A stretch of 64,000 nt of DNA. Origin: Phytophthora sp. 'mugwort' (taxonomy: Eukaryota; Oomycota; Peronosporomycetes; Peronosporales; Peronosporaceae). Positions 1 through 13,600 of this stretch are shown here, in pieces. Positions within the stretch are counted from its first letter, which is position 1; every line of letters begins with the position of its first letter. A program made the translations under genes and the position numbers. The DNA lies in assembly GCA_033558025.1 (NCBI GenBank), contig JAUCEF010000009.1, positions 186,001-250,000 on the forward strand, in the 5' to 3' direction. The notes below the pieces were generated by a model that saw nothing but the letters and a program-made list of their open reading frames with translations, was not told the origin of the DNA and did no database searches.

Positions 1-3000
1 ACGAAGTTTGGTCGACCATACCAGCCGCGTAATTCGGGTCCGGAACCCATGGAAATCGACAACGCACAAGTTCGGTATAATCCGCAACCATCACACCAGC
101 CACGGAAAGTTTGTGTGTATTGCAAGAAGACTGGGCATCTCATCAGCGAATGCTACAAGAAGAAGAACAGCGATGCACGCAGACAAAATAACGGTGCCCC
201 TGCAAATCAGCCTTGGCGCAGAACGGCGGTCAATTACTTCGAACAGGAGGGAAACACCGAGGAGTATGGTACTCACGACATCGAAGAGTATGACACTCAC
301 AACACGAAAACCAACACCGTGGAATTCGTCGTCGATCCAACACCAAGTGCGAGAGAGGAGACTGTAGTGGAAGTTAACCACAACGCCCCCATCTCCAAGG
401 AGGAATACGGGGAACATGAGTTAGTGCGTATCCCTGCCAAGTGCAACGGCAACGACGTGATAGTTATGTTCGACAGTGGAGCCACCGACAACATTGTGAA
501 GCCTGGAGTACTCGGCCACCTGGCCACCTCCGAACACATCAAGGTCAAGAGGTTCGATGGCACAACCACCACGACTCAAGAGGCCAAGCATGGATTGGTG
601 GACCTCGAGGTAGGGGGTCGAAGTTTCAACATCCGCGTCATCGAGTGGAAAATGGGCGATGGACAAGACATGATCCTGGGAAAGCCCTTTTACCATCGGT
701 ACAATCCTCAGATCAACTATCAGACGCACGAAGTCAGCTTTGGGGAAGGCAACAATAAAAGGTCGTCTTTGAGAATCGAACCCACACCAGGTGTATTGAA
801 TCCTGCTCAACAAACCGCTAAGCCAAGTTTGGACATCGAATCCGACCATCGACCAGAAATATCACAACAAGAACGTGAACGCACACATACGAGCAACCCG
901 CAACACAAATTGCGCTAAAAATTACGGCACAAGTCTCCAGTCTGGAGTTTGCAAAAAGACTCAAACAACAAAGCTACGAAGAGGTCTACCGCGTCAAGGT
1001 GTGCCAGGTCGATACGCAACTGTCAACTATACCAACACGCATCGAGTCGCTAATTGCGACGTATCAAGAAGTATTCCCCAAGGCATTACCAGACGGGTTA
1101 CCACCTCACCGCCGCGTCGAGTTCGAGTTGACAACAAAACCAGACGCAAAACCAAGCAATCGTCCACCTTTTCGGTTTCCAAGACGGAGCAAGACGCTCT
1201 CGACCTGTTTGTGGAAGAGAAGCTGAAGAAAGGATGGATTGAAATCTCCGATTCTCCCTGGGTGTCCAATGTGTTTGGTATTCCCAAAAAAGATCCGCAA
1301 ACAGGGACACAACCTTCACGATCGGAGTGGGTGCGATCCGGGAATGCAACACTACCGATTCGTTGGGTTATTGACTATCGGTATGTTAATTCGCAAACCA
1401 TAGTTCCAAGAATCCATTTACCGCGAATGGAAGAGCTGTTCGACAAAATGCACGGTGCTACGGTGTTCTCAGTGCTCGATCTCGCGCAGGGTTACCACCA
1501 AATGCGCATATCGCCTGAGTCTCGCAAATACACCGCATTCCGCACACACACAGAGACATATCAATGGTGTGTTGCACCAATGGGTCTTGCAGGCATGCCG
1601 GGCGTGTGGTCACGTCTCATGCGGGTTCTGTTTGGCAAATACTCATTTATTGTGGTCTATCTTGACGACATTTGCGTCTTCTCCAAGACTATGGACGAAC
1701 ACACTGGGCATCTAGAGACGCTGTTCCAAGTACTGCAACGCGAGAAATTGTACGCTCAAGTTACCAAGTGTCATTTTGGCGCAAAATCCGTTAACTTCCT
1801 CGGACACACCGTCTCCGCACAAGATATCGCTGTCAACACGAAGAAGACGGAGACTATCGCCAAATGGACGACACCAGCAAACACCAAAGAGCTTCAGAGC
1901 TTTCTAGGACTTGCAGGCTACTACCGTCGGTTTATCTGCAACTTCGCTACACTAGCGCTGCCTTTGAGCGCGTTAGTCAAGAAAGATGCAAAATGGGAAT
2001 GGCATGCATCGCAAAACAACGCATTTCAAGCACTCAAAGACGCTCTGCAAATTGCGCCTGTGCTTAAATTGCCCGACTGCGAACGCGAATTTATTGTAAC
2101 CACGGATGCGTCGGGACACTGTGTTGGTGGAGTTCTTTCGCAAAAAGATGGCACAAACGACCATCCAATTGCGTTCTACTCGAAGAAGCTGGGACCACAC
2201 GAGCTGAATTGGCCCACACACGAGAAGGAATTATTCGCGATCAAAACAGGACTCGAGAAATGGCGTCACTACCTCTACGGACGCCTTTTGTCCTCTTCAC
2301 CGACAACAGCGCATGCTCATGGTTGTTGCACCATCCTAAAGTGTCTTCCAAGTTAGCACGCTATTTGACATTTTTCGCGCAATTCAACTTCCAGATTCAT
2401 CATGTTAGCGGAAGTTTGAATGCGGTTGCAGACGCATTATCGCGACAACCCAGCGACGTCAGCTCTATCCAGTTCCATCGTTGCTCGGATCAATGCAGGA
2501 CGCATGCAATTGCGTATAAAGAAAGCTTTCGTGCCACACCCACGGCGAAGCAAATTGTCGGGGGAGCGTCTTTGCCTCAAATTTCCTCCGCCATGACTGT
2601 GTCACACAGCTTTATGACACTCGCACCTTACGTTCAAAAAATGTTTGTGCAAGGTTACAAAAGCGACAAGGACACCAAAGAAGGCATCAACTCCAACAAA
2701 TTCGAGATAATCGACGAGCTAGTATATTTACACACGCAAAACAAGACATTGCGACTTTGTGTGCCGAACGACTACCAACTTCGCACAAATATCATCTCGG
2801 GTTTGCACGACGCAGCCATCGCAGCACATCCCGGAGTTCGGCGCACATTCCTTCGGGTTGCAGAATGGTACTACTGGAAAAACATGGAGAAAGACATCTA
2901 CGACTACGTCACAAGTTGCGAAACATGTGCAAGATGGAAACACAGCAACGCCAAGAAAAATGGGAAATTCGTTTCTATTCCAATCCCCAAAGAATATTGG

Positions 3001-4137
3001 GAAGTGGTATCAATGGACTTCATCACCGGCTTACCGGAATCCAACGGATTTGATGCGATCCTAACAGTCGTCGACAAACTCTCAAAACGTCCCAAGTACA
3101 TCGCAGTGAATACAACGGACGACGCAGAGAAAACTGCCCACATCTTTTTCGACAATATCGTGCGACACCATGGAATACCCACAGTCATCGTCAGCGATCG
3201 AGACCCGAAATTTACATCGAAATTTTGGCGTTCGCTCTCTAAAATTATGGGCATCAAATTGAACATGACAACCGCGCACCGAGTTCAGGCTGACGGCCAG
3301 ACAGAGAGACAGAATCTCGTTCTGGAAGACGCACTTCGTTGTATGACTTCGTATCATGGCCAGGATTGGTCAGAAAAAATACCAACGACAGAGTATGCAC
3401 ACGCAACTCTAACTAGTGCCTCAACGGGACTGTCGCCGTTCGAAATCGACACGGGACGCAAAGAGCGACTACCTATTGGACTCCCAACAGCGCTAGCTAC
3501 GAGCGCTAACAACCCCGAACTCGACATTGCCGAATTCGCGAAAACATTCCACGAAGATCGGCAGAAGCTCGTCGAACAAGCAAGAGTGCATTTAAAGCAC
3601 GCACAAGAGTCACAAAAACGCTATTATGACCAAAAGCGCAATGACGTTGTGTTCAAAGTGGGCGTGTTGGTGATGCTCGACACTCGCCGTCTTCCCCTTT
3701 GACACGCAGCACTGGAAGTTAAACGTGCAAAACTTGCAGCAAGGAAGATCGGTCCATTCAAAATCGTCAAAATGATCGGGGAAAACGTCGCAAAACTCCA
3801 ATTACCCGCAAACATGCAGAGAATGAACCCCACATTTAATGTGGGTATTTTAGCGCATTTTGTCCAAGATCACGAGCGGTTCAAGAGCCGACCAATACCC
3901 AAAACATCGCGGGTCGTCGTGGACGAGAACACCGGTGAAGAAATGTATTTCGTCGAAAAACTTCTTAAACACCGAATCGTGAACCGTAAGAAACAATGGT
4001 TGGTCAAGTGGAACGGATACCCAGACCACGAGGCAACATGGGAATATGAAAGCGACATCAACCACGTCTCCCACTGGAAGGTTCTCGTCGAAGAGTTCCA
4101 CAAGCTTCGACTCGAAGTCACTCGCCGGAGGATGTAA
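1..4137 (+). pseudogene. Ty3/Gypsy gag-pol polyprotein, 5' partial and broken
   Basis: Retrotransposon polyprotein, open to the left window edge. Domains in order: a CCHC zinc knuckle (CVYCKKTGHLISEC) near 110-155; an aspartic protease with DSGAT near 470; reverse transcriptase with the YLDDI catalytic motif near 1660; RNase H (TTDASGH) near 2100; an integrase with an HHCC zinc finger and a DDE core (2800-3350); and a C-terminal chromodomain (3940-4060), which in this family targets integration to chromatin. The frame runs 1, then 3 (about 915-1190), then 2 (to about 2278), then 1, with an in-frame TGA at 3700-3702 before the chromodomain. At least three frameshifts and one stop make it non-functional. 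Because the stop lies between integrase and chromodomain, the last piece reads as a separate small ORF at 3772-4137. The family assignment is secure; the exact clade is not. Confidence 0.93.
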
Positions 4138-4621
4138 GGATGTGGTTTGCAATTACGACACATTTTACATCGATTACGTACGGGTAAAACCTTTGGTCCC
4201 GACACAATCGATATACGCACAGTCTGGTGCAGACGTAAAGTTTCTATCATCCAAGGCAAAGGTCACGGATTCGAGTCCCATCGATAACACATTTTATTTC
4301 GCATATTTGCATAAATTGCACATAAGGAGGCGCCGCGCGATACCACGACATCTTCCAAGAATCACGTATGTGAACTACACTCATGGTACACGCAATCATT
4401 ATCATGATGACGAAACCAGAGAATGTCCCAGAGTCTCCAGCCAATCAGATAGTCAATAGAGTGTGACGTGTAGGTTTGCATGTGATGTAGAGGAATGGTT
4501 GGTCACCGTGCGGAGAATATCCAGCGTGGCACAAACGACACACAAGAGCCTCCATGGCGGCTTAGATATAGCGCTAGCGAACTAAGGACCGCCCAAAATG
4601 AATCACTTCCAAATTCCCTTC
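4138..4621 (+). other. Region after the Ty3 element; candidate 3' LTR start and a tRNA-like segment
   Basis: No gene seen. A purine-rich stretch (about 4127-4140) immediately followed by TGTGG at 4141 would fit a polypurine tract and LTR start, but no second LTR lies in the window, so the LTR cannot be delimited. Within it, 4225-4235 matches the Pol III A-box consensus and 4268-4278 matches the B-box with one mismatch (see findings). Confidence 0.35.
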
Positions 4622-5499
4622 CTACTCGACAACTCCTTCTCCTTCTCCTCGGCCCCACATCATGACAATAACCGCTTCAACATTCTCCAATAGGCTTTTG
4701 TCGTTCCACGTACCAGTCGGATTTACGTCTACCATGATCTCTTTCTCGAGACCTCCAAGGGCTGGACTGTTCTTTTAACTTTAAAAATAAAATGTTAGGT
4801 TTCCGCCCCCCTCACTCCTCGGCGGTGATGGAAAACGTGGCTGTGAAACACTTATCCCCCTTCCGTAAAATAACCTCTCCAAGGCCGCGTGTAGCTCGTT
4901 GACTTAGGTTCTGTTTCAAGTATCGGGGGACCTGGTCCATATTAATGATGTTGGAGGGCTCAATTTTATGCTCCTCAATTTACCTTTGCGCCTTCTAAAA
5001 GAATTCAAGGCACATAGCCTTCGCATCGGCTGAAAGGTTCTGGTGGTAGTCTGCCTTCTCGATACGAGGTTGTACCTCTTCTTGAAATTATTCAGCCAGC
5101 CAGTCGGTGCGTGAAAGCTTTCGTACTTCAAAAATCTGCCCGTTACGAGGCCACGACTTAAATTCAAGACTTGCAATTTGATGAACTTGTCTTTGACCCG
5201 CAAACCTTTTTTGTTTCTGATCACAACCCATGTATGCAGTCGTTGCTCCAGGTCCTGGTATGGAGGCTTACACCCAGCCCCCGGAAACCTACGAACCATG
5301 CGTGTCGATAAGTTGCGGTCCTTTGCAGCGGCCTTCAGCTCCGATTCCTTCTTGTGCCAATCCCTGGCAATGGAGGCCGACGGTAGCTTGAACTTCTCGC
5401 CAGAGCCTGAAAACCGTAGCCTGGCACATTCGGTTTATATTCATTGAGAACCGTGCGCTTAAAGTCGAGGGTATAGCTGTTGCGTTTCTAAGGTGGCAT
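4622..5499 (-). pseudogene. CENP-B/pogo-type (DDE_1) transposase remnant
   Basis: Decayed DNA transposase of the Tc1/pogo superfamily with a CENP-B-type DNA-binding region. From an ATG at 5499 the reading passes a premature TAG four codons in, then an N-terminal helix-turn-helix segment (EYKPNVPGYGFQALAR), a frameshift into KFKLPSASIARDWHKK, then the second CENP-B-like HTH (RLHTWVVIRNKKGLRVKDK). A later frameshift brings the catalytic-core start NMDQVP near 4930, followed by FTATFSITAEE and VDVNPTGTWND. The reading ends at a TAG at 4622-4624, before the second and third catalytic acids. It is therefore truncated as well as frameshifted. The C-terminal half of the usual protein is missing. Confidence 0.8.
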
Positions 5500-5694
5500 G
5501 GTTCGGCGGCTAAGCGACCGTCCTTGTGGGTGACTATTTGTGAGATGAGGGCAATGTGTTCTATACACCTCTACAATAAGTGGGCGGCAGGCCGCGAACG
5601 TGAGGAGGCTTACTACCACTGAAACCCGGTAACACAGTTGGCGCCGGCGGGCTTAACAACATTACGAAAAGCAGCATGTGTTGAGGTAGGCGTT

Positions 5695-6590
5695 CTATTT
5701 TGCTGCGCGCTTAAATCGAGGGGCTGTTGGAAACGTTTTTTTTTTTTGGCGCTCTGCCTTGAAATTAATGCCTAGGCGTCTGCTACGAGGTAAGACGGTA
5801 GGATCAATAGGTTGTGAAGGATCGCACTTACGACTATCGTCTGGCAACCCCCTCGCGATGTTTGGCGAGGAGAATTCGAAATCGATTCTCGCACTTATCG
5901 AACGCGCACTATATGGCAATTCGGGCCCGCAAGTGAGCAACATTTTACACTCGCTTTTCGCGGTCAGTGGCAGCAGCGGGATCCGGAAAGAGAGATGGAC
6001 AGGCGGTTCCAGAACTCGTTGTCGGCGTCGCCAAGCAAATACCGTCCTAAGGGATGTACGTAAGATACTAAACGATAGAGAATCAGAAAATGCCTTGCTA
6101 AATTTGTGGCTGCCAAACAATAATGAGAGCTCCTCATACCGCTTTTTGACGGCCGCCCCGTTCCGTAGCGATTGGTCATTGTTTGAACCTGGTATCGAGA
6201 GAGACTAAAACGCGTCCACGTGGTCGAAAACGGCTTGAACATTAACCGCGGGACAGTTCATGCGGCAGTACCATCCTTCAAAGTCCTTGAGCCGCTGAAT
6301 TGGCACCAAGGTATCGTTCACCGCACCAACGGCATTAGGGAACCCACACACAGCCTCAAATCCTAATTTTATCGATTCGAAATCATGTCTGTTCAGCATG
6401 CATATACAGCGGTCGCCATACGACAGTGCGCTTCTAGCAGCTCATTGATGTAATCTACAGCTCGAGTGTCAGAGATTCCTAATATCGTACCCGCTTGATA
6501 TATCTGCCCCCCCTGCGCCAGATAAAGCATGACGACGGCACCGCGCTTGCGAACTTGTGCTTGCCGTTGACGGCTGGTTTGCGGGGGCAT
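5695..6590 (-). pseudogene. PIF/Harbinger-type (DDE_4) transposase remnant
   Basis: The ATG at 6590 opens an N-terminal helix-turn-helix region (VVMLYLAQGGQIYQAG, then SDTRAVDYINELLEA). A frame change near 6395 leads to AVCGFPNAVGAVNDT and LKDFEGWYCRMNCPAVNVQA, which is the classic Harbinger block around the first catalytic Asp. The usual DG of that block reads ND here, so the first catalytic residue is displaced or lost. Downstream fragments in other frames (PGSNNDQSL near 6180, VVSAILHNLLIL near 5820) match the middle and the C-terminal end of the family. Several frameshifts and stops make it dead. The family assignment rests on these motifs only. Confidence 0.75.
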
Positions 6591-6999
6591 GCCGCATACA
6601 CAGAGCGGTATATTATCAGGATCGATGTCTTGTCACACCTCAGTTTCTTACGAAACGAATCGGTTTCGTTGGCTTCGAGCTCCTGCTCGAACGTTGTGCA
6701 GCTGAATGTTGAGACCTGAACACGTTTGCTGCCGTGAATTCCTGTCGCTAGCGGCTACCACAGCAGCCGTCGAGCACGCAGTCGCTGTAACGGCACACAG
6801 AATTGCCGCCGCCCTTCTGTCCATTCCAACAATTCGTAGAACGAGCTACTAGTTCCGGAACAAACAAGTTTGCCTCAGAAGGTTCAGGTGTTCTGAAAGC
6901 GATACCCTACCTTCGCCACTGGTACATTGTACCACTTGGTTTTAGCCAATCCTGGGACGTTGCGATTTCACAAGTTTGGGCCTCAGAAGAGAGGGCAAA
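6591..6999. other. Intergenic; nothing recognised
   Basis: Lies between the Harbinger remnant and the SERAC1-like gene. It presumably holds the promoter of the latter, but no convincing initiator was found. No coding signal was seen. Confidence 0.4.
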
Positions 7000-9900
7000 A
7001 TGCCTTCGCGCGCGGAATGGACGCAGCGCTTCCTGTCGCGGGGCAAAGCGACGCCCGCTGCCCCTCCAACCAGTCAACGTATGGGCTCCTCGCGTGCAGC
7101 GAAAGGTCCTCACCTCTCCGCCTGTAAACGATCACGCTCGCTGCCCCCATTGACTTTGGCTGTGGGGGCAGGAGCTGCGGCGCTGGCACTGACTTCATCC
7201 CCCGACAACATACGTCGAATGCGAGACATCACACACATGGGAGTCTTGGTCCTGCGGGAGAGCGACGTGGCGACATCATTCGGAGATGCAACGAAGCTGA
7301 CGAAGCAATGGAGCGAAATCTTGAGCCGTGGCGGCCTAGAAGCGGTGCAGGACGAGCTAGTGGGGCGTCTACTGACATGCGTCATGGGTCTACAGAACGA
7401 TGACCAGAGCCAGTTCACACTGCGCCTCCTCATACGACAAGGCATTTTGCCTTTGTTAGTGCAGTACACGACATGGAACAAGCCCACGGAGCCGAGAAGG
7501 GTGCAGCGTGCGTGGAGTGGAGCATTTGTCGCGGATTTCATGGTGTTTCCTGGCGATTGACAGCCTATTTGTGTGGGTGATGTATGTTATAGAGCTGATG
7601 CAAAGTCTCATCAAGTTGCTGGAGGCTGCTGCAACCAATGGACAAGTGGAGCTGCGGCTGTCACTGGTGACCCAAGCTCAAGCCCTCGCCCACTTGATGG
7701 AGCAGGAGGACGATGTCGTGAGTTACGTGGATTTGCTGCGACTTGGTGACGCTCTGATGAAGGTGCAGGCGTTGGCTCATCAGAGGCTTGAAGAAGGAGC
7801 TGATGCGTCTCGAGCCTTTGCGGTGAATCGCTCGGATTTGGCTGATCCAGAATCTTCGCAGGTGGCAGAATGCTGTTCTGCGCTGGTGAATATGTGTTCA
7901 TCTAAAATGCCAGATTCTATGAAGAAATTTGGATTGTGGGCACTTGGGACACTTGTGCAGGCGGTAAACCGAGAAGAGTCGAGTTCCCTTTATGTCCAGC
8001 AACTGGAAACCGCTCTAGGACCTGTGTTTGCCAACCAGTTGCTGGCATTCCCGCGATATCGTGACAGCATGGACTTGCACCTTCTGGCTGCTACAGTTGT
8101 CGACAGGTTACTTCATGTCGCTCGGCAGAACCCGGCGGCTGTGACTCATGAAACGTACGAACTTTGGATGGACCAAATTCGTTACTGGACAGGAACTGAA
8201 CCATGGGAAGCAGAGCTCAAACCGAAGAAAAAGCGATGGCTTAGACGAAAATCAGGTCAAATTGACCAGAAAGAGAAGGACGAGGAGGGGGAGACCACGA
8301 AACATTGGCAAAACCAACGTCTTCAGCTTCAGCTCATCAGTTCCCGATGTCTACGTACGCTCACGGCATCGCCGCAGAGCCGGCGCTACGTTTGCGAGTC
8401 GTCAAGAACAAGAGCAGCTTTTTTTGAGCTGTCCCGCCAGATCCACGAAAAGAAGCAAAACATTGGACACGAGGATGACGAAGATACTACAAGAATCTTG
8501 ATGAGTATTCAGCGGCATGTGTCATGGACATTTCGCAACATTTGCACAGGATTTCAGAGCGGCGCTATGGCGCTCAATTGTTTGTTTGAGGCGTCCTGGA
8601 CTGCATCCTTCCTGCAATCGCGTCGAGATTTACCCATGTCGCGTTTTTTCCGCGGGATAAATGATCTGACAGATTTGCCCATTATAGGCGCTGAGGAATA
8701 CGAAGCGAGCACTGAGTTCGGGTGGGTCGATATTTTAACGGCTTGGAGCGCTAGCACGGATCATCAAGTGCGCGAGAATGCTATCTCTAGTCTTGTATTC
8801 CTGGCCGAGCAGAACCAGCAGTCTGGTACATGCTTGACGTCTGAAGAAGAGGAGAATATCCGCAACAAGCAAGAGCATATTCTTCAAGCTTGGCTTACAA
8901 ATATGCTACAGCAGATTCGTTTACTCTCGGGTGGGGAGTTGCTTGCTGTGAAGCAAATGGAAGAGATCGCCCACGTATCGAAAGACCTTACGGCTGGCAA
9001 CGAGAGGATTCTATTCAACCCCGCTGTAGTGGATGCAGGCACGTCAGCTCTGGCCGTATTATCGGAGCATCATCACGCTGAACTTGTGCAGCAGGGAGTC
9101 GTGCCATTGGTGGCTTTGCTGTCAGCAACACGTGCAGCTACACTGACGCAGCATACACAATGTGCTCGCGTGCTAGCGAATCTGGTCGCTACTTATTGTC
9201 TCGACATCGATCCAAGAAGCTCAGCCCTTTCTACTGATCCTGCTCGAGCGTTTGTTACCAGCGATCACGTCGACATTGCCAAATTGCTTGAGCAAACGGC
9301 TTCCGGCAAACGATTTCTTGGCAGTATCAGTCGCTGGCACGAATGCGATGACCCAATGCAGCGCTCCAATTACTTCCGTGTCGTGCAGAACCTTCGTGCG
9401 TACGACGAAGTAGTGGCAACCGGTAGACTAGTGAAGGACGTATACTGTGAAGGTGTACACCCGATCGTCTCGAAAGCCGACAGTGACTCAGCCACGGATG
9501 ATGACAGTTCTGCTCCACTAGTCGACGTGGTGTTTGTGCATGGGCTGCGTGGACATCCGTTTGGAACGTGGCGCACTGATATGAGCAACAAACTGGAAGG
9601 GAACAATGAGATTTGGCCTGACGTGTTGCTTTCCAAAGACTTGCAGCGCCATAATGTCCCTGCACGGTTAGTCACGTTAGGCTATGAAGCTGGTATGGTG
9701 AGCTGGTCGAGTCCGTGGCCCTCGCTGACGCTACAGGAGCGTGCACGTGTCATGCTTTCCGCTCTCTACGCTGCTAACATCGGTCGTGACCGTCGCCATC
9801 CAAGCGCTCCCGCTCGCCCTGTTGTCTTCGTTACCCACTCGATGGGTGGTTTACTAACCAAGAAAATGCTCTTACTGGAGCGTGAGCAGCATGATCAATC

Positions 9901-10300
9901 TGGGCTTGCAGATAGTACGACGGGCGTTGTCTTCCTAGCGGTGCCACACTTTGGCTCGGACCTAGCGAGGGGCATGCGCTCCGAGTCTCTTCGCAACTTG
10001 ATCCAGACACATCCAGCCATTGAGGACCTTGGAGCGGATCCCAATGGACGTCTCAAGGACCTCAACGATAACTTCAAGCAATTGGGTATTGATTGCTTCA
10101 GTGTTGGCGAGGAACGCGCGGCTCCGGTGGCGCTCGGCCTCTCAGCTGTCGTCGTAAAGCCCGACTCAGCCGATCCAGGCATCGGGCGCTTCTACGTGCT
10201 GCCCCAGTCGGATCACATGACGATCTGCAAGGCTAAAAGCCGCGACGAGCCGCTGTACCAAGACATTCTCCAGTATATCATTCAACATGCTGGAATGTAA
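7000..10300 (+). CDS. SERAC1-like alpha/beta hydrolase, two exons
   Basis: About 1,082 residues in two exons (7000-7542 and 7595-10300). The N-terminus is Arg/Ser-rich and followed by a hydrophobic stretch (LTLAVGAGAAALALTSS), which suggests a mitochondrial presequence plus anchor. A long helical, armadillo-like region follows. The C-terminal hydrolase has an oxyanion-side VFVHGLRGHPFGTW near residue 826, the nucleophile elbow THSMGG near 930 and a likely catalytic His in SDHMTICK near 1052. This is the signature of SERAC1, linked in animals to phosphatidylglycerol remodelling at mitochondria-ER contacts; function here is inferred. Exon 1 runs into a stop at 7558-7560. An intron of about 52 bases (GTGTTT donor after 7542, AG at 7593-7594) restores one frame, but its exact boundaries are a prediction. 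The first codon could also be the ATG at 6976. Confidence 0.85.
7543..7594 (+). other. Predicted spliceosomal intron in the SERAC1-like gene
   Basis: A GT donor follows the codon ATG 7540-7542 and an AG acceptor precedes CTG 7595. Removal joins two ORFs in different frames, and the acceptor is preceded by TTATAG. A shift to the neighbouring AG at 7591-7592 would break the frame with this donor. Confidence 0.55.
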
Positions 10301-10624
10301 CTCGCGTGCTGCAATTTCCGCTGTTAATTTTGAAAAGCTCAGATGGTATTTTGAAGCGGTAGCTGCACGTCGATAGGCCAGACAATATCTGAGGACACAA
10401 TGAGTAACACGATATAGAGCACACTCTCGGTTCCTTCTGGATTAGAGGAAGCTTATAGTACATCGCAGCGCTTTCCTAAAGTTTACTTTGGTCATATGGG
10501 ATGTATTATTTCACGTCTCATCTTGCAGCCGATGCTGTGCATTAGCATATGAGCTTCTGCTGAGGGACTCCGCAGTCTTCGAGTTTCATTGCTCGCTTGC
10601 CAACGTGAGCGTGGCATCGTGACA
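10301..10624. other. Short intergenic region
   Basis: Separates the stop of the SERAC1-like gene from the kinase ATG; both genes are on the plus strand. No additional gene seen. Confidence 0.4.
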
Positions 10625-13600
10625 ATGGGCTGCACAAGCAGCAGCATGCGCCGATCACGACTAGACAAAGTCGACGAGGCGATGCCGAACTCGCCGTCGA
10701 TGTCTTCATCACTCTCGGATGCGCCTGTGATACTCGAGTCCCCCACATCGACTACAGAATATCGCGAAATGACCTCGAAACTTCCCACGCCACCAGCCGT
10801 CCAACCGACGCGTCATCGATTGCATCGACGACGTCGACGAGAGCCTCATTTGGACCATCATCTAACCGACCGACTCGATCTGCTTGCTCGGTACCTTCAG
10901 AGAGCGTCCAAGATCAACTATCACGAAGCCTTGCACGTCCAGACTCAGAGATCCATCGACGACCTTCTGGACAACATTCACAACTTTTTCTTCGTTTACG
11001 AGGCCGAGAAGCGCCCACTATGGCGTCTAGCGCAGACTGGTCGAATGGTGCAGCGAGTTGAGAGCTTCCACCGAACGTTAGATGCCATCACTGGACGTTG
11101 CGGTCTAGCAGTAGTCGCACCTAGTGGCGCAGGTCCATCACTGCCTCGTTGGCAGGCTCGTTGGCGTCGAATGCGAGCAGAGCGTCTAGTGTACTTCCGA
11201 TCGTATCTGGACGACCACGAGGCTGCGACAGTCTCAACCTCAAGAATCAGCGACTCGACCGACCAAATAGAGATACTGACGCTCCTTAAGCATGACGCAC
11301 ACAAATTCGCGGCGGTACTGACGATGGACGAGCTGAAGCTGCTGGAACGTACGTTTACGTTCATTTCGGGTTGTTGCAAGAACAGTAAAATCCTTGAAAC
11401 CAAGTTACAATTCATGTCATTACCAGAGTGGTTTGTTGCTCCCTGCGAGAGGACCAAGCTACAATTCAAGTGGCAGCGCGCTCCAGTGATTGTACAGAAG
11501 ACACCACGGAGGATGAACTCGTTAGAATGTTTTACACTGGCAAAAACGTGGTCTCGCCTGCAGCATCCGCATATTATGAAGCTGTTTGGCGCGTGTCATG
11601 TGGGACGAAGACGGTTTTTCGTCGTGGCGGCAGGAACGCCATTGACTCGGTGTCTAGGCGACGACGGCTTCCCATTATGGCGAGCATTGCACGAGGGTGC
11701 ATTGGCACTACGTTATCTCCATGAACATCGCGTTGGCTTTGATACTCTTTCGTGTGAAGATTTTATATTATTCCGCAATGGAGGTCGAGATGCTGTCATG
11801 CTTACCGGGTTCAATTTCAAGCAGATGAAGTCTACGTTAGAGTCATCAGACGTCAAGAAAACAAAAGAGGAAGAACAAGACCCTTTGCTGGAAGATTACG
11901 AGAGTGACGTTGGCTACGACGATGTTGATATGGTTCGTCAAGAGCACGGAGATCAATGGAGATCAAGGACAATGCGACAAGAATCATTTGCGGGCTCGGC
12001 AACTACGTTTTGGCAGGCGCCTGAGCTCGTGAGTAGAGCTGCTTTGGAGCCAACAGAAGCATCCGATATTTACGCATTGGGAATGTGCGCGGTCGAGGCC
12101 TTTTCAGGCGGACATGTGTGGGGTAAAAGTGTAGGAAGCCACCAGAACAAAGATGCGTATCATGATGGCAAGCGGATAGTAAAGAACAGAGTACCACCGA
12201 GACCAGCAGCATTGGACGACGACTGGCAATGGACTTTAGTGGAGCGAATGTGTTCCCTCGAGCCGCAAGATCGACCATCTCTCACGGAAGTGCTGACCAG
12301 CTTTCAAATATTTGCCGATTACGAGGAAAATGCTACCACAGATTTGTCTTCTAAGCGGAGAAAGAAGTTTCGACATCACTCTCTGCGCCAGACTCAACCA
12401 CGTACAACTTCCGCTTCAATTGCATGCGCTCTAAGTGAGGTTCAAGCGTGGTGCGATGAAGCTTCCGAAAGCTCAGCTCTGAATTACCAGCTTTATGAAC
12501 GAATGGACGATATTGCGGCCCGGTTAAAAGCGATGAACGCAGACGACGTTGTTCCACACCTTCCAGTATTAGCAGCACTTATTCTTCGCTTTCGAGACTT
12601 CCTTCAACGACATGTTAACGAGAATCCGCTACTGCGGCTTGCAGCAACGCGCCAGGTCATTAAAATGAATGTAGAGCTACATGGCGAATTGGACGTGCTG
12701 ATGGATAGACTCCAGTTTACTCGCTCTGGTGCTTCTATCCACTCGTGGAGTTTTGATCAAGCGTCGTATCGTGAACAGCTCTGGAAGCGCATGCGTTTAT
12801 CTTTGGCAGTGAATGCTCGAGCATTGAGTGGTGAGCTACACGATGAACAAGAACTTTCGTTCATTAGAGCTCTGCTTGCTTTCGAAGTTAATAAACGGAG
12901 CACGAGTTACACAGCCCAAGACCTGGAATTGTTGCAGACAACACTTGTCAAGCTGGAAGAGACTTATGAAATGACGAAGCCCGGTTCAACACCAGGCTTT
13001 CCGACTACGCAGTCCAAGTTGTTATTACCCCTTCCACTATGGTTCATCCCGCCATACGAGGTGGTGCTCAACGAATTGGGCAATTTTAGTCGAGGAGCTT
13101 TCGGTTCCATACACTTAGGCAAGTGGATGGGTTCGGACGTGGTGGTCAAGAAAATGTTCGTACCCCAAGAACTTGGAGTCGGATTACCTCTGCGCAGTCG
13201 ACAAGGTGCGAAATCCAAACCCAAAGAACACGTGGAAGACCCGTACAAAGAGTTTCTCAATGAAATCTCAGTCTTGTCTAAGCTCAGGCATCCGAACGTG
13301 CTCAAATTTTATGGTGCTTGCCACGTAGGATTGCACCAGTTTTTCCTGTGCGAATACGCTGCTCAAGGAACAATCGATAGTTTCGTGGCGTCAAAGCCTG
13401 TGGAGGAGCGCCGTGTTTGTGCTCGGCGTATGTTGCATGAAGCAGCGCTTGGGTTACACTACTTGCATACTCAAAGCATTGTGCATCCGGATTTGAGATG
13501 CAGCAACATTCTCGTCGACGCACAAGATGTCGTGAAACTTTCAGATTTCGGATTCAGCTCTCTCAAAATTCGGAAATGGCCAGAGGATTCGACTGTCGAC

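Noticed and set aside
4208..4290. Intact tRNA gene
   Set aside because: Boxes match but acceptor, D and T stems do not pair; kept only as a tRNA-like finding.
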